A stretch of DNA of 64,000 nucleotides from Bacteroidales bacterium Bact_19 (GTDB taxonomy: Bacteria > Bacteroidota > Bacteroidia > Bacteroidales > ML635J-15). The position numbers were made by a program, and so were the translations under genes. Of the stretch, positions 1 to 10,280 are shown piece by piece. The notes under the pieces were generated by a model. The model saw nothing but the letters and a program-made list of their open reading frames with translations. It ran no database searches and was not told the origin of the DNA. The DNA lies in contig LUZK01000069.1 in assembly GCA_001603595.1 (NCBI GenBank), positions 1-64,000 on the forward strand. The letters are read 5' to 3'. The stretch's first letter is position 1. Each line of letters starts with the position of its first letter.

Positions 1-49
1 TACCAATTTATTAACATTAAAAATATTGAACTTTGCGTAGAAATTTAAA

Positions 50-2020
50 ATGATAATTATGAAAAAAATAGTTTTTATTATTCCGATTTTATTTAGCTAT
101 TTTTTGTATAGTCAAGAGATTAGTAAAGATACTGTTTTTCTGGATGATGTTTTGATAGAATCATCCAGGCTAAGTTTAAATGAAAAACAAATTTTAAGAC
201 CTTTACAGATTATTGATTTTCAAAATAATACAATTTCAAATTCGGGTTATAATGATTTATTAAAATCTTCAACAGGAATAGATATCAGGCAGAGATCTTT
301 TGCCTTTGTGCAGTCTGATTTAAGCATAAGAGGAGGTAGTTTTGATCAATCATTGGTTTTACTTAATGGAATTAATTTGAGTGATCCTCAAACCGGTCAT
401 CATAGTTTAAATATACCAATAGAGCTCTTAAACCTACAGAAAATAGAAGTAATTTATGGGCCATTTACTCGAACTCTGGGAACAAATGCTATGACAGGAG
501 CTGTAAACTTTATTACAGCGAAACCGGAAAAAAATGAAGTGTTGTTAGATCTTCAATACGGTAGCTTCAATACTTTAAATTCGGGCTTAAAAATCTCAAA
601 TGTAATTAAAAATTTCAGTCAGAGTTTTAGTTTTAGCTATTCAAAATCTGATGGATTTATTGAAAATACTGATTTTAACAGAATGAATTTTTATTATGAA
701 AACTTTTTTCCTTTAAATAAATCTCAAATTAAAACAATACTTGGATACACAGATAAAAATTTTGGAGCTTATAGTTTTTATTCCCCAAAATTTAAATATC
801 AGTACGAAAAAATAAAAACCGGGATAGCTGCTGTAAAACTTATGAATTCCAGAGAAAATTTAAAATGGGATTATAAAATTTATTACAGATTTTTAACGGA
901 TGAGTTTCAATTATTCAGAGAAGGAGAAAATTTTTACCTTTTGGAAGATGGCAAATGGATTAATAAATTAATAGGTGATACAGTTACCTGGTATCATAGA
1001 CATAATCGCCATTTTAGTTCTGTTGCCGGCAGCGGATTTAATGTTGAAAAAGATTCCAGATTTGGAAAGACTTCTTTCGGTGCAGAATTCAGACATGAGA
1101 GTATATATTCCAATGTTTTAGGTCTTGACCTTCAGGAAATTAAATTCGGAGTTTTTGATAAATTCGATTATAGAAATAATTTTAGTGTATTTGCAGAACA
1201 TGGTTATTATACCAAAAAAACATTGGTAAATCTTGGAATAATGAGCTTATATAATCAGAAGTACGGAATCAATAATTATTACGGTATTGATGCAGGTTAC
1301 TATGTTACAGAAAAATTTTTAATAAAAGCCGGATTTAATAAATCTATGAGAGTACCTACATACACAGAATTATATTATTCCGACCCTGCAAATCAAGGAA
1401 ATCCCGATTTATTACCCGAATTTGCTTTTAACTTTGAAGGCGGAATAAAATATTTTCTTTACAAAAAATCTTATTTGAATATCAATTTATACCAAAGATA
1501 TGGAAATAACATTATTTCATGGGTAAGAGAAAATCCCGAACAAAAATGGATAGCTCAAAATCTTACAAAAGTTAATACATCAGGCGTAGAAGTATTTTTA
1601 TCTTTAAATGATTTTAAAGACTTTTTTTTTATCAATAAAGTTAATATTATTTATTCTTATATTTATCAAACAAAGCTACAAAGCAGTTTTGAATCAAAAT
1701 ATGCAATAGACCATCTTAAGCATAAGTTTGTACTAAATGTAAATCACGATTTATTTAAATTTGTTTCAGGTTCTTTGGATTTTAACATTTATAAAAGAAA
1801 CGGAGAATATCTACCTTTTAATTTTGAACAAAATGTTTATTTACCTAATGCTGTTGAATTTGATTTTGTATATCTTCTGAATTACAGAATAACAGCTCAA
1901 TTTAAAAATATTTCTATATTTTTAAGTGTTGAAAACATTTTAAATAAAAAATTCTACGATATTCCAAATGTTCCGGTTCCGGGTGTAACGTTTATGAGTG
2001 GAATTAAATTTAAAATATAA
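50..2020 (+). CDS. TonB-dependent outer-membrane receptor (BtuB-like size, not SusC-like)
   Basis: Signal peptide; plug-like segment 'DLLKSSTGIDIRQRSF...LSIRGGSFDQSLVLLNGINLSDPQTGHH...IEVIYGP' followed by a long beta-barrel-like region ending in an aromatic-rich C-terminus. Confidence 0.9.
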   Translation: MIIMKKIVFIIPILFSYFLYSQEISKDTVFLDDVLIESSRLSLNEKQILRPLQIIDFQNNTISNSGYNDLLKSSTGIDIRQRSFAFVQSDLSIRGGSFDQSLVLLNGINLSDPQTGHHSLNIPIELLNLQKIEVIYGPFTRTLGTNAMTGAVNFITAKPEKNEVLLDLQYGSFNTLNSGLKISNVIKNFSQSFSFSYSKSDGFIENTDFNRMNFYYENFFPLNKSQIKTILGYTDKNFGAYSFYSPKFKYQYEKIKTGIAAVKLMNSRENLKWDYKIYYRFLTDEFQLFREGENFYLLEDGKWINKLIGDTVTWYHRHNRHFSSVAGSGFNVEKDSRFGKTSFGAEFRHESIYSNVLGLDLQEIKFGVFDKFDYRNNFSVFAEHGYYTKKTLVNLGIMSLYNQKYGINNYYGIDAGYYVTEKFLIKAGFNKSMRVPTYTELYYSDPANQGNPDLLPEFAFNFEGGIKYFLYKKSYLNINLYQRYGNNIISWVRENPEQKWIAQNLTKVNTSGVEVFLSLNDFKDFFFINKVNIIYSYIYQTKLQSSFESKYAIDHLKHKFVLNVNHDLFKFVSGSLDFNIYKRNGEYLPFNFEQNVYLPNAVEFDFVYLLNYRITAQFKNISIFLSVENILNKKFYDIPNVPVPGVTFMSGIKFKI

Positions 2021-2056
2021 CTTTTTTATGTTCTGAATATTATTTAAATTTGTAGA

Positions 2057-3325
2057 ATGAAAAAAATTCTTGATTCCATAGAGCTTTTCATGCTGTGTTT
2101 TACGGTATTCGTCATCCCTATACATATAAAACTCAGTTCAATATCCATAGGATTTTTGGTTTTAATAGCTTTATTAAAAAAAGAGAATTATTCGTTATTT
2201 CTATCAAATTTTAAAAATTACAAATTCTGGATTTTAGTTTTTCCTTACATTTTGTATTGGATAGGTATGATCTATACCCCGGCCAAACATATAAAAGCTG
2301 GATTCCAACAAATTGAAATAGTATCATCTTTGTTAGTTTTCCCTTTCATATTTATATCTTACAGTACAAATTCAATAAAAAATAAAATTGAGTTAATTAA
2401 CACAGCTTTAATTTTGGGTGTTTTATTCTCCTATTTTATATGTCTAAGTATAGCAATACCTAAATATATTAGTACCAAAGATTTTGGAATACTTTATTAT
2501 TCGAGATTCAGCGAAGTTATTAAAGGTCCGCATCATCTTTCATACCACGTAATAATTGCGATAATGATAATTGTATTGGCACTTTTTGAGAAAACACCTC
2601 TCTTACTTACAAAAAGAAAATATAACGGTGTAAAAGTTATTCTTTTTGTTGTTTGTTCTGTATTCTTGTTTCAACTATCAAGCAAAGCAACCATACTTCT
2701 GTATTTTTTATGTATGGCACTGATTTTTGGTTATACGGTTATAAAAAGGATAATACCTTTGCGAATAGCGCTTCCTATAATATTTACTGTAATTTTATTG
2801 TCAGCATTTCTTTATAGTTTACCAAATGTTAAAATGAGATTCAATAAAATGTTTTTTACATTATCTCATAAAGATGAAATAAATAAAAGTCAGGAATCAA
2901 CAGCCTTACGCTTAGCAGCTTTTGAGGCCGGAAAATCCATCATAAAGGAAAATTTCTGGATTGGAGTAGGAACCGGAGAACTTGGTTATGCACTTTCACG
3001 ATATTATAAACATCATGACTTTCAGGGAGCCTATATAAAATATATAAGTCCTCATAATCAATTTGTAAGGTCTTTTGCTATGCATGGACTTCCAGGATTT
3101 TTATCTTTGGTGGCAATTTTTGTTTTATTATTCTTTTTAGCGTTAAAACACAGTAATCCGCTAATGTTTTTATGGGCTTTAATAATGCTGGTGTTGTTTA
3201 ATGTCGAGGATATGTTCGGAATTCAGGATGGAATAGTTTTCTTCTGTTTCTACACTGCTTATTTTGTTTTTAATCCAAAAGACTGTAATGTAACATTATC
3301 TCAGAAATCTGGCATATATTCCTAA
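2057..3325 (+). CDS. O-antigen ligase / Wzy_C-type polytopic membrane protein
   Basis: Multiple TM segments; 'GVGTGELGYALSRYYKHHDFQGAYIKYISPHNQFVRSFAMHGLPG' typical of the O-antigen ligase periplasmic loop. Confidence 0.75.
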   Translation: MKKILDSIELFMLCFTVFVIPIHIKLSSISIGFLVLIALLKKENYSLFLSNFKNYKFWILVFPYILYWIGMIYTPAKHIKAGFQQIEIVSSLLVFPFIFISYSTNSIKNKIELINTALILGVLFSYFICLSIAIPKYISTKDFGILYYSRFSEVIKGPHHLSYHVIIAIMIIVLALFEKTPLLLTKRKYNGVKVILFVVCSVFLFQLSSKATILLYFLCMALIFGYTVIKRIIPLRIALPIIFTVILLSAFLYSLPNVKMRFNKMFFTLSHKDEINKSQESTALRLAAFEAGKSIIKENFWIGVGTGELGYALSRYYKHHDFQGAYIKYISPHNQFVRSFAMHGLPGFLSLVAIFVLLFFLALKHSNPLMFLWALIMLVLFNVEDMFGIQDGIVFFCFYTAYFVFNPKDCNVTLSQKSGIYS

Positions 3326-4195
3326 AGGCAATTTTTTATCGAATGAATCATTTATTATCAATTCTCCAAATTCCAATTCGTTGAAGTCGAAATTTTGTTT
3401 AATCAAATTTTCAGCTAATATTGGTGACCATCCGAGGGAATATAAATTTAAGATTAAAAATGACTTTTCCTCTTTTAATATTTTACTGCAATCTTTAATT
3501 ATTCCGTTCAAGTGTTTCTCAAGAATCCATTTTTCTCCATTTGGTCCTCTACCAAAAGCCGGGGGGTCGAGGATAATTCCATTGTACTTCATGCCTTTAC
3601 TAACCTGCCTTTTTACAAACTTCATGGCATCTTCAACAATCCAATGTATCTTACTTAATTTGGAAAGTTCTGCATTTTCATTTGCATGATTAATAACTTG
3701 TTTTACGGAATCAACATGATATACCCGAGCTCCGGCACTTGAGGCAGCAAGCGAAGCTCCTCCGGTGTATGCAAATAAGTTTAAAATCAAAGTTTCTTCG
3801 GTATTTAGTGATTTTATGGAGTCAAAAATGAAATTCCAATTTGACCATTGTTCCGGAAAAATACCAATATGTTTAAATGTATTGAATTTTAAAACAAATC
3901 TTAGATTCATGCTTTTGTAACAATATTGAATGCTCCAGTTATTCGGAGTTTTCTTAAAGTTTTTCCAGATTCCTTTTTCTCCATTTGAATTTTGAATATC
4001 AAGTAAAAATCTGGAATGTAATCTGTCTGTCCATTGTTTTTCGCCTAAAGATTTATCCCAAATTGCTTGTGGTTCCGGACGCGCAAGAATAATTTCTCCA
4101 AATCTTTCTAACTTCTCGAAATTTCCACAATCAATTAGTTCATAATCTTGCCAGCTTTCCGGACTTAAAATTTTATTGGTAAGTTTACTTTTCAT
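3296..4195 (-). CDS. Class I SAM-dependent methyltransferase (RlmI/RlmL-like rRNA methyltransferase)
   Basis: 'LNLFAYTGGASLAASSAGARVYHVDSVKQVI' SAM-binding motif and 'IILDPPAFGRGPNGEKW' DPPxF motif. Confidence 0.85.
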   Translation of the reverse strand: MKSKLTNKILSPESWQDYELIDCGNFEKLERFGEIILARPEPQAIWDKSLGEKQWTDRLHSRFLLDIQNSNGEKGIWKNFKKTPNNWSIQYCYKSMNLRFVLKFNTFKHIGIFPEQWSNWNFIFDSIKSLNTEETLILNLFAYTGGASLAASSAGARVYHVDSVKQVINHANENAELSKLSKIHWIVEDAMKFVKRQVSKGMKYNGIILDPPAFGRGPNGEKWILEKHLNGIIKDCSKILKEEKSFLILNLYSLGWSPILAENLIKQNFDFNELEFGELIINDSFDKKLPLGIYARFLR

Positions 4196-4230
4196 CTTTT
4201 ATTTATATTTTTACAAAAATAATAATTGCT

Positions 4231-5034
4231 ATGATAATATCTTTAACAAGTCCCAAAAACGATAATATTAAGCAGGTTGTTCAATTACTTGAAAAATCCA
4301 AAATCAGGAAAGCTACCGGAATGGCTGTAGTTGAAGGTATTCACGAAATTAGAAATTCCCTGAAAGCGGGACTTAGTATTGAAAAAATATTTTATTCGGC
4401 TGAGATTACTAATTTTGAAAATGTTAAAAAAGAAATAAATCAAGATTTGGATAAAATTCAGGTTTATGAATGTACTCCCGAAGTTTTTAAAAAAATATCT
4501 TATCGCGAAAATAGTGGCGGAATAGTTCTAGTTATAAAAAACCCTGAACGAAATTTTCAATCTTTAAAATTCGCTGATAATGAACTATTAATAGTTCTCG
4601 AATCAGTTGAGAAACCCGGAAATCTGGGTGCTATTTGTCGTATTGCTGATGGAGCAGGACTAAGAAATATAATTGTATGTGACCCAAAATCTGATATCTA
4701 TAATCCAAACTCTATTCGAAGTAGCATAGGTACTGTTTTTAACATGAATATAATTTCAACTGATTCGAATACAGCTTATGAATGGCTTAAATTAAATAAT
4801 TTTAAAATATTTGCTGCCGAATTGCAAAATTCAAATTATCATTTTAATGTTGATTATCATGGAAGAACTGCTTTGGTATTCGGGACTGAAGCTAATGGTC
4901 TTACTGATTTCTGGATTAAAAATTCCAATGAAAGGATTAAAATTCCGATGCTTGGCATAAATGATTCCCTGAATGTTTCAGTTTCGGTGGGTGTAATTAT
5001 TTATGAGGCTCTACGTCAACGACTTTTGGTTTAA
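4231..5034 (+). CDS. TrmH/SpoU family RNA methyltransferase
   Basis: 'VLESVEKPGNLGAICRIADGAGL', 'LVFGTEANGL' and 'IPMLGINDSLNVSVSVGVIIYEALRQR' SpoU motifs. Confidence 0.92.
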   Translation: MIISLTSPKNDNIKQVVQLLEKSKIRKATGMAVVEGIHEIRNSLKAGLSIEKIFYSAEITNFENVKKEINQDLDKIQVYECTPEVFKKISYRENSGGIVLVIKNPERNFQSLKFADNELLIVLESVEKPGNLGAICRIADGAGLRNIIVCDPKSDIYNPNSIRSSIGTVFNMNIISTDSNTAYEWLKLNNFKIFAAELQNSNYHFNVDYHGRTALVFGTEANGLTDFWIKNSNERIKIPMLGINDSLNVSVSVGVIIYEALRQRLLV

Positions 5035-5065
5035 TTTTTGTTTATATTTGTGAAAAATTTCAAAT

Positions 5066-5509
5066 ATGAAAAATTTTCAATTAACTGCTTTAGTATTGTT
5101 TTTGTTAATTATTACTTCCAATGCTGCATTGTCTCAAACAGCTTCTTTTAAAGAATTAACACAAAAAACATTACAATCCTATAGCGACAGAGGATACTCA
5201 CTTGTAAATCATACACAGGGAAAAATTTCGCTTGCTGAGCCATTAGTAGGCCAAGAAGTAAATTTAGACTATAAAACATATTATATTGTTTTGGTTCAAC
5301 TCGACGGATGTTTGTATTGCAGCTATCAATTGTATTATGTTGATAAAGACAACAACCTTATTCCGGTAAATTACGAAGTATTTGTTGATAACAATTTAAA
5401 GCAATTGATTTATAAATTCACGTCAGATAAAAATACAGAAGGGAAATTCGTGGTTTTACTAGATTCCGACCTTAACTATTTTGGAAATTTGTTCGTTTTT
5501 AAAAAATAA
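5066..5509 (+). CDS. Hypothetical secreted protein
   Basis: ORF with N-terminal signal peptide (MKNFQLTALVLFLLIITSNAALSQ); no family recognised. Confidence 0.65.
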   Translation: MKNFQLTALVLFLLIITSNAALSQTASFKELTQKTLQSYSDRGYSLVNHTQGKISLAEPLVGQEVNLDYKTYYIVLVQLDGCLYCSYQLYYVDKDNNLIPVNYEVFVDNNLKQLIYKFTSDKNTEGKFVVLLDSDLNYFGNLFVFKK

Positions 5510-5745
5510 GGATAAGATTTTTGTTTTTTTAAGTTTTTATTTCAAACACGAAGAGTATTTTTATGTCAATTTTATATGAAAACGCCATCTACATCGATAT
5601 AAATAAGTAAATTTAATATTTGTATATTTTTGACATAAATTAATTTTTTTTAAAATTAGATATTTGTCATTTTCTCATATATCAATTGTTTGTATTCGAG
5701 TTAACTTTATGCTTAACTTAGATTAAGTAAATAAAAACAAAAGTT

Positions 5746-6180
5746 ATGAAAACGATAAGTTTAATTTTTTTCATTATATCTTTTTCGATAAGAATTGGAT
5801 TTGCTCAGGAAAATAAATTATACGCAAGTGTTGTAAATACTTCTGAATTTTCAATAAGTTCAGAATCAGAAGTAGGAAATTTTACTTACGGTTCAAATTT
5901 AATAGAAATCCTTGAAATTACAAATATAACATACACCAATCTTAGATTTACTATTGGTATAGACAGAAAAAGTCCTTGTGTTGTTACTTTAGCTGCCAAT
6001 ACAGAATTTTTTACTCCGGTGAATTATTCTATTTTTAATTCAAATGGAAATGAAATTTCAAATGGTGAAATAATAAATGAAATTCAGAAGATATGTTTTA
6101 AAAATCTTGAAAAAGGAACTTATATATTTCATATTTACATAGATTCAAATAATTTTCAAGTATTCAGAATAAAAATTTGA
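5746..6180 (+). CDS. Hypothetical secreted protein
   Basis: ORF with signal peptide (MKTISLIFFIISFSIRIGFAQ), followed by a terminator-like hairpin. Confidence 0.65.
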   Translation: MKTISLIFFIISFSIRIGFAQENKLYASVVNTSEFSISSESEVGNFTYGSNLIEILEITNITYTNLRFTIGIDRKSPCVVTLAANTEFFTPVNYSIFNSNGNEISNGEIINEIQKICFKNLEKGTYIFHIYIDSNNFQVFRIKI

Positions 6181-6230
6181 CCTCATAAATCTAAATACCT
6201 CAGCATTTAACCTCCAATGTGTTTTTTTTA

Positions 6231-6263
6231 AAAAGCTGAAATGTCGCCCGGCATTCAGCTTTT
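6231..6263. terminator. Convergent intrinsic terminator
   Basis: AAAAGCTGAA-(13 nt loop)-TTCAGCTTTT inverted repeat with flanking A/T runs, between convergent ORFs ending at 6180 (+) and 6268 (-). Confidence 0.75.
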
Positions 6264-6267
6264 TTGT

Positions 6268-8934
6268 TTAGAGATTATCAAACCAGCTTCTGCGTTTTGC
6301 CAGTTTTAAATCTTTTAGCATTTGAGCTTTAACGTTTATCTGAAACATGTATGCTTTGTGTTGCCCAAACGGAATCATGTGCAAACTTGCCTCCCAGCAA
6401 TGTAAATCTCTGTAAATGTCAATAGTAGTATAAGTGGCTGTTTTTTTAACAAAATCATATCCCGATGTAAATGATATTTTCCATTTTTTTGTGAGACTAA
6501 AATCGCCGGAAAAATTCAATGTCTGTGTTATGTTTGACTCAAAATATGGTTTTGCATACCTTAAATTATAATTTATTCTAAAATTCCAAGGAATATCAAA
6601 ATCAACATAGTTATCGGGAAATCCGTACAATACTGAATATTGCTCAGTTTGAGTATTTTTTTGTTCTGCCTTGTGAGAATTCAATGAAAAACCTATAGCT
6701 AAATTAGATGTTGTTAATCTGAACAGCTGTCCGGTTTCGGAAACTAAAAACCTATTTATTCTAATCCCGCTTGTTCCGGTTAAATTGGGAACAACCATAT
6801 AGGGGTCGAGAGTAGCGTTAAAGTTAAGATCAAGGAACTTAATCTTTGTTCTACCATTGACATTTACAGGCGACCAATTTAAACTATCGGCAAAAATATT
6901 ATAACTTGTAGAAAAATTTAAACTTTCAAGAATTTTAACTTTTCTGTCGGGATTTATAGTATCATTAGTATTTCTTAATTTCATTTCTAAATTATTTCCA
7001 AGATTAAGATTGATTGATCCTGCTCCCCCTCTGGCAGGAACTCCATAAGGTAAACCTTCAAATCTTGCATAAATATAGCTTAGTGTATCGTATTGTCCCG
7101 TGTTGGCATTATAAACAATTCTGGAGAAAGAATCATAATAATTATATTTTTCTTTTCCGAAATCCGGTAAATAGCTGTAACTTATTGAAGGATTTACAAT
7201 ATGACGAATAGCTTTTATTCTACCTTTTTTATAATTAAAAGTACCAAATAATTGAGTTGACCAATTCACCGAGAAATTATAATCATAGACTCTTGAAAAC
7301 TTAGTATAATAATCATAAATAATATCGTTTTGGTCGTAGTCCCAGAATTTATTGAGAGCTTTAAAATACCATCTTTCTGTGTAAGTGAAACTTGGAGCAA
7401 TTGTGGTATATTTGAGGAATTTTAAAGATGTTGTTACCGGAATTCTATGATTAAATCCATTTGTGAAATTTTGAAATCCGAGAGCAAAGAATGCTGTGTC
7501 TGTGGTTGAGATTCTGTTGGTTGCATTCATTGTATATGAGACTCCGATCTTTTCGTAAAATTTTGATTGTCCAACTTGCACTCTACGTTTTAGAGGATAA
7601 ATTCTGTTCATATTTAGGTTAAAATCAGGCAGTGTTAAATCAATTTTATGAGTAGCATTATTTTGAGTTTGACGTAAGGCTAAAGTCATGTTAAAAGGTG
7701 AGTTCGGAAATGATTTTGTAAATGATATACTTGATTGTTTGTTAGTTGACATGTAATTATTTGCACTATATGAATTATATCTGTCGAATTTAGCACTGGA
7801 AATATTTACGTCAGCGGTAAAATTTGCATTCGGCCAAGCTTTTGGGTCCTGATTAAATTTCCATCTGAAAGCATACATGTCATCTTTTGTTTGATTTATA
7901 TCGCGAACTCCAAAAACATTTTTGTTATATTTAAAATCTAACCTCCCCGAATATTTATACCTTACTTTGTAATTCGACATAAAACCTAGTCCCCAACTAC
8001 CTTTAGAATAAATATCTCCAAGTATTGTTAAATCGGCTTTTTCGCTTATAGCCCAATAATAACCTCCGTTTCTGAGGAAAAATCCTCTATTGTCTTCGTC
8101 TCCGAATTCGGGGATAATGACTCCGGAAGTGCCGCCTTTTTTGTTTGGGAAAAATCCGAAAGGAATTCCAAGTGGAGTTGGAATGTCTTCAATAACTAAA
8201 TACGCCGGACCACTTACAATTTTATCGTCGGGAATAACTATTGCTTTTGATATTTTAAAGTAATAGTGAGGATGTTCTAAATCACATGTAGTGAATTTTC
8301 CGTCTATAATATGAACATGCTTATTTGGTTGAAGTTTTGTTTTGTCTCCATGTAAAAAACTTCCTTCAAATTCAGTGATAACATTTTTAATTATTCCTTT
8401 TTCTGACTTAAAATTATATCTGATTGTGTCTGCAACAAAAGTTTCATCACCGTCTTTAAATTCCGGTTTTCCAATTATTTTTCCGTCAGCTCCAGTAATT
8501 CCGTGAGCATAAACTTCATTGTTGTTGAAGTCAAGGCTCATAAATTCTGAAGTTAAATTAACACTTTCATATATTAATACAGCTTTGCCATACAAATATG
8601 CTTTTTGATTTGCAAAATCAATAATTATTGAATCCGTTGCATTGTAATAAACCGGATAATCCAAATTCATCTTTTGAGTGTTGTTATCCTTGTTCTTTCC
8701 CGTTGGTAAAGGTAAAGTGTCGGCAATATTTATTTTTATTGTATCGGAATTGGAACTATTTTTTATAGTGTCATCTAATGGGAAAATACAATTTTTAAAT
8801 TCACATAAATCATGATAATATGTGGTACGAATATTGCAAACGGCTTTGCTTGGAAAATAAAATACACAAAACCATGTTAATAACACGGGAAATTTTAATA
8901 AAAAATAATATTTAAAATTTCTAAATTTGTTCAA
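6268..8934 (-). CDS. LptD-like LPS-assembly outer-membrane protein
   Basis: OstA-like N-terminal region ('ADTIRYNFKSEKGIIKNVITEFEGSFLHGDKTKLQPNKHVHIIDGKFTTCDLEHPHYYFKISKAIVIPDDKIVSGPAYLVIEDIPTPLGIPFGFFPNKK') then a long beta-barrel domain. Confidence 0.88.
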   Translation of the reverse strand: MNKFRNFKYYFLLKFPVLLTWFCVFYFPSKAVCNIRTTYYHDLCEFKNCIFPLDDTIKNSSNSDTIKINIADTLPLPTGKNKDNNTQKMNLDYPVYYNATDSIIIDFANQKAYLYGKAVLIYESVNLTSEFMSLDFNNNEVYAHGITGADGKIIGKPEFKDGDETFVADTIRYNFKSEKGIIKNVITEFEGSFLHGDKTKLQPNKHVHIIDGKFTTCDLEHPHYYFKISKAIVIPDDKIVSGPAYLVIEDIPTPLGIPFGFFPNKKGGTSGVIIPEFGDEDNRGFFLRNGGYYWAISEKADLTILGDIYSKGSWGLGFMSNYKVRYKYSGRLDFKYNKNVFGVRDINQTKDDMYAFRWKFNQDPKAWPNANFTADVNISSAKFDRYNSYSANNYMSTNKQSSISFTKSFPNSPFNMTLALRQTQNNATHKIDLTLPDFNLNMNRIYPLKRRVQVGQSKFYEKIGVSYTMNATNRISTTDTAFFALGFQNFTNGFNHRIPVTTSLKFLKYTTIAPSFTYTERWYFKALNKFWDYDQNDIIYDYYTKFSRVYDYNFSVNWSTQLFGTFNYKKGRIKAIRHIVNPSISYSYLPDFGKEKYNYYDSFSRIVYNANTGQYDTLSYIYARFEGLPYGVPARGGAGSINLNLGNNLEMKLRNTNDTINPDRKVKILESLNFSTSYNIFADSLNWSPVNVNGRTKIKFLDLNFNATLDPYMVVPNLTGTSGIRINRFLVSETGQLFRLTTSNLAIGFSLNSHKAEQKNTQTEQYSVLYGFPDNYVDFDIPWNFRINYNLRYAKPYFESNITQTLNFSGDFSLTKKWKISFTSGYDFVKKTATYTTIDIYRDLHCWEASLHMIPFGQHKAYMFQINVKAQMLKDLKLAKRRSWFDNL

Positions 8935-8987
8935 TGAAAAATTTTTGTCAAAAGTAAAAAAAAAGGTTCACATAAAAATAATGCGAT

Positions 8988-10280
8988 ATGATTAAAGCTA
9001 AAAAAATATATGTTTTCATACTTCTAATGACACTAACTAATTACATTTCTACTCTAGTATTTTCCCAAGGCGATGGAAAGATGAAAATTCGGACTGTGGT
9101 AATTGACCCCGGGCACGGCGGTTCTGACCCTGGTGCAGTTGGTAAATTTTCAAAAGAAAAAGATATAACTTTAGCAGTGTCTTTAAAATTTGGAGAACTA
9201 ATCGAAAGAAATTATCCTAATATTAAAGTTATTTACACTCGAAAGGACGACAGATTTTTAGAATTATATAAAAGAGCTGACATAGCAAATAAAAATAATG
9301 CAGACCTTTTCGTATGTGTGCATGTTAATGCTTCAACCAGCAGCCAACCCTTCGGAGCTGAAACTTTTGTTATGGGGCCTGATAAATCAGGTGCTAACAT
9401 GCAGGTTGCAAAACTCGAAAATTCAGTTATCTTGAAAGAAGATAATTACCTCGAAAAATATGAAGGTTATGATCCGAATGATCCGGAAACTCATATTATC
9501 TTCAGTTTATATCAAAATGCAAATTTAAGTCAATCATTGCTTTTTGCACAGAGTTTACAGGATAAATTCACAAAATCTTTAAAACGATTTGACAGAGGGG
9601 TTAAACAAGCTGGCTTTCTGGTGTTGTGGCGTACAACAATGCCGGCAGTGCTGGTAGAGCTTGGATTTATCTCAAATCCCGAAGAAGAAAAATATCTAAA
9701 TTCTGCCGAAGGTCAGGAAGAATTAGCAATAGCAATGTTCGAAGCTTTTGTTAATTATAAAAATAAATACGAAGATAATGGCATTACCGAAGATTTTAAA
9801 TATAATAAAAATAAGAAGCATGTGGATAAACAGGATAATACATCCAAAAACAATCAATCCGAACAATCAAAAACTTATGAAGCACACAAAAATCAACCTA
9901 ATTTGGCAAATAATGACTCATCAAAAGGAAATAACAATGATAAACAGTTGAATATTTCTACAGACAAAACTTCTGAGGAAAATTTAACGAAGAATTCAGA
10001 TGAGATAGTTTTCAAAATTCAAATTAAAACTTCTTCAAAAAAAATTGAATTAATTCCGCAAAATTTTAAATCATATCAAAATGTTGATGTATATTTGCAT
10101 GATGGAATATATAAATATACTGTAGGAAATGAAACGGATTATGACAAAATTGTTGCGTTGCATAAAAAAGTCAAAGCCGACTTTCCCGATAGTTTTATTA
10201 TTGCATTTAAAAATGGAAAAAGAATAAGTTTAGACGTAGCAAGAAAAGAAATAAAAAATAAAAATGGCGTTAACAAGTAA
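8988..10280 (+). CDS. N-acetylmuramoyl-L-alanine amidase (Amidase_3) with C-terminal SPOR-like domain
   Basis: 'VVIDPGHGGSDPGAVG', 'VCVHVNASTSSQPFGAETFVMG' and 'PAVLVELGFISNPEEEKYL' amidase motifs; low-complexity linker and a conserved ~85-aa C-terminal module. Confidence 0.93.
   Translation: MIKAKKIYVFILLMTLTNYISTLVFSQGDGKMKIRTVVIDPGHGGSDPGAVGKFSKEKDITLAVSLKFGELIERNYPNIKVIYTRKDDRFLELYKRADIANKNNADLFVCVHVNASTSSQPFGAETFVMGPDKSGANMQVAKLENSVILKEDNYLEKYEGYDPNDPETHIIFSLYQNANLSQSLLFAQSLQDKFTKSLKRFDRGVKQAGFLVLWRTTMPAVLVELGFISNPEEEKYLNSAEGQEELAIAMFEAFVNYKNKYEDNGITEDFKYNKNKKHVDKQDNTSKNNQSEQSKTYEAHKNQPNLANNDSSKGNNNDKQLNISTDKTSEENLTKNSDEIVFKIQIKTSSKKIELIPQNFKSYQNVDVYLHDGIYKYTVGNETDYDKIVALHKKVKADFPDSFIIAFKNGKRISLDVARKEIKNKNGVNK

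Noticed and set aside
3381-3689. 102-aa ORF antisense to the methyltransferase
   Set aside because: Shadow ORF overlapping the DPPAF motif region of the supported gene.
9748-9951. 67-aa alternate-frame ORF within the amidase linker
   Set aside because: Arises from the Asn/Lys-rich low-complexity linker.
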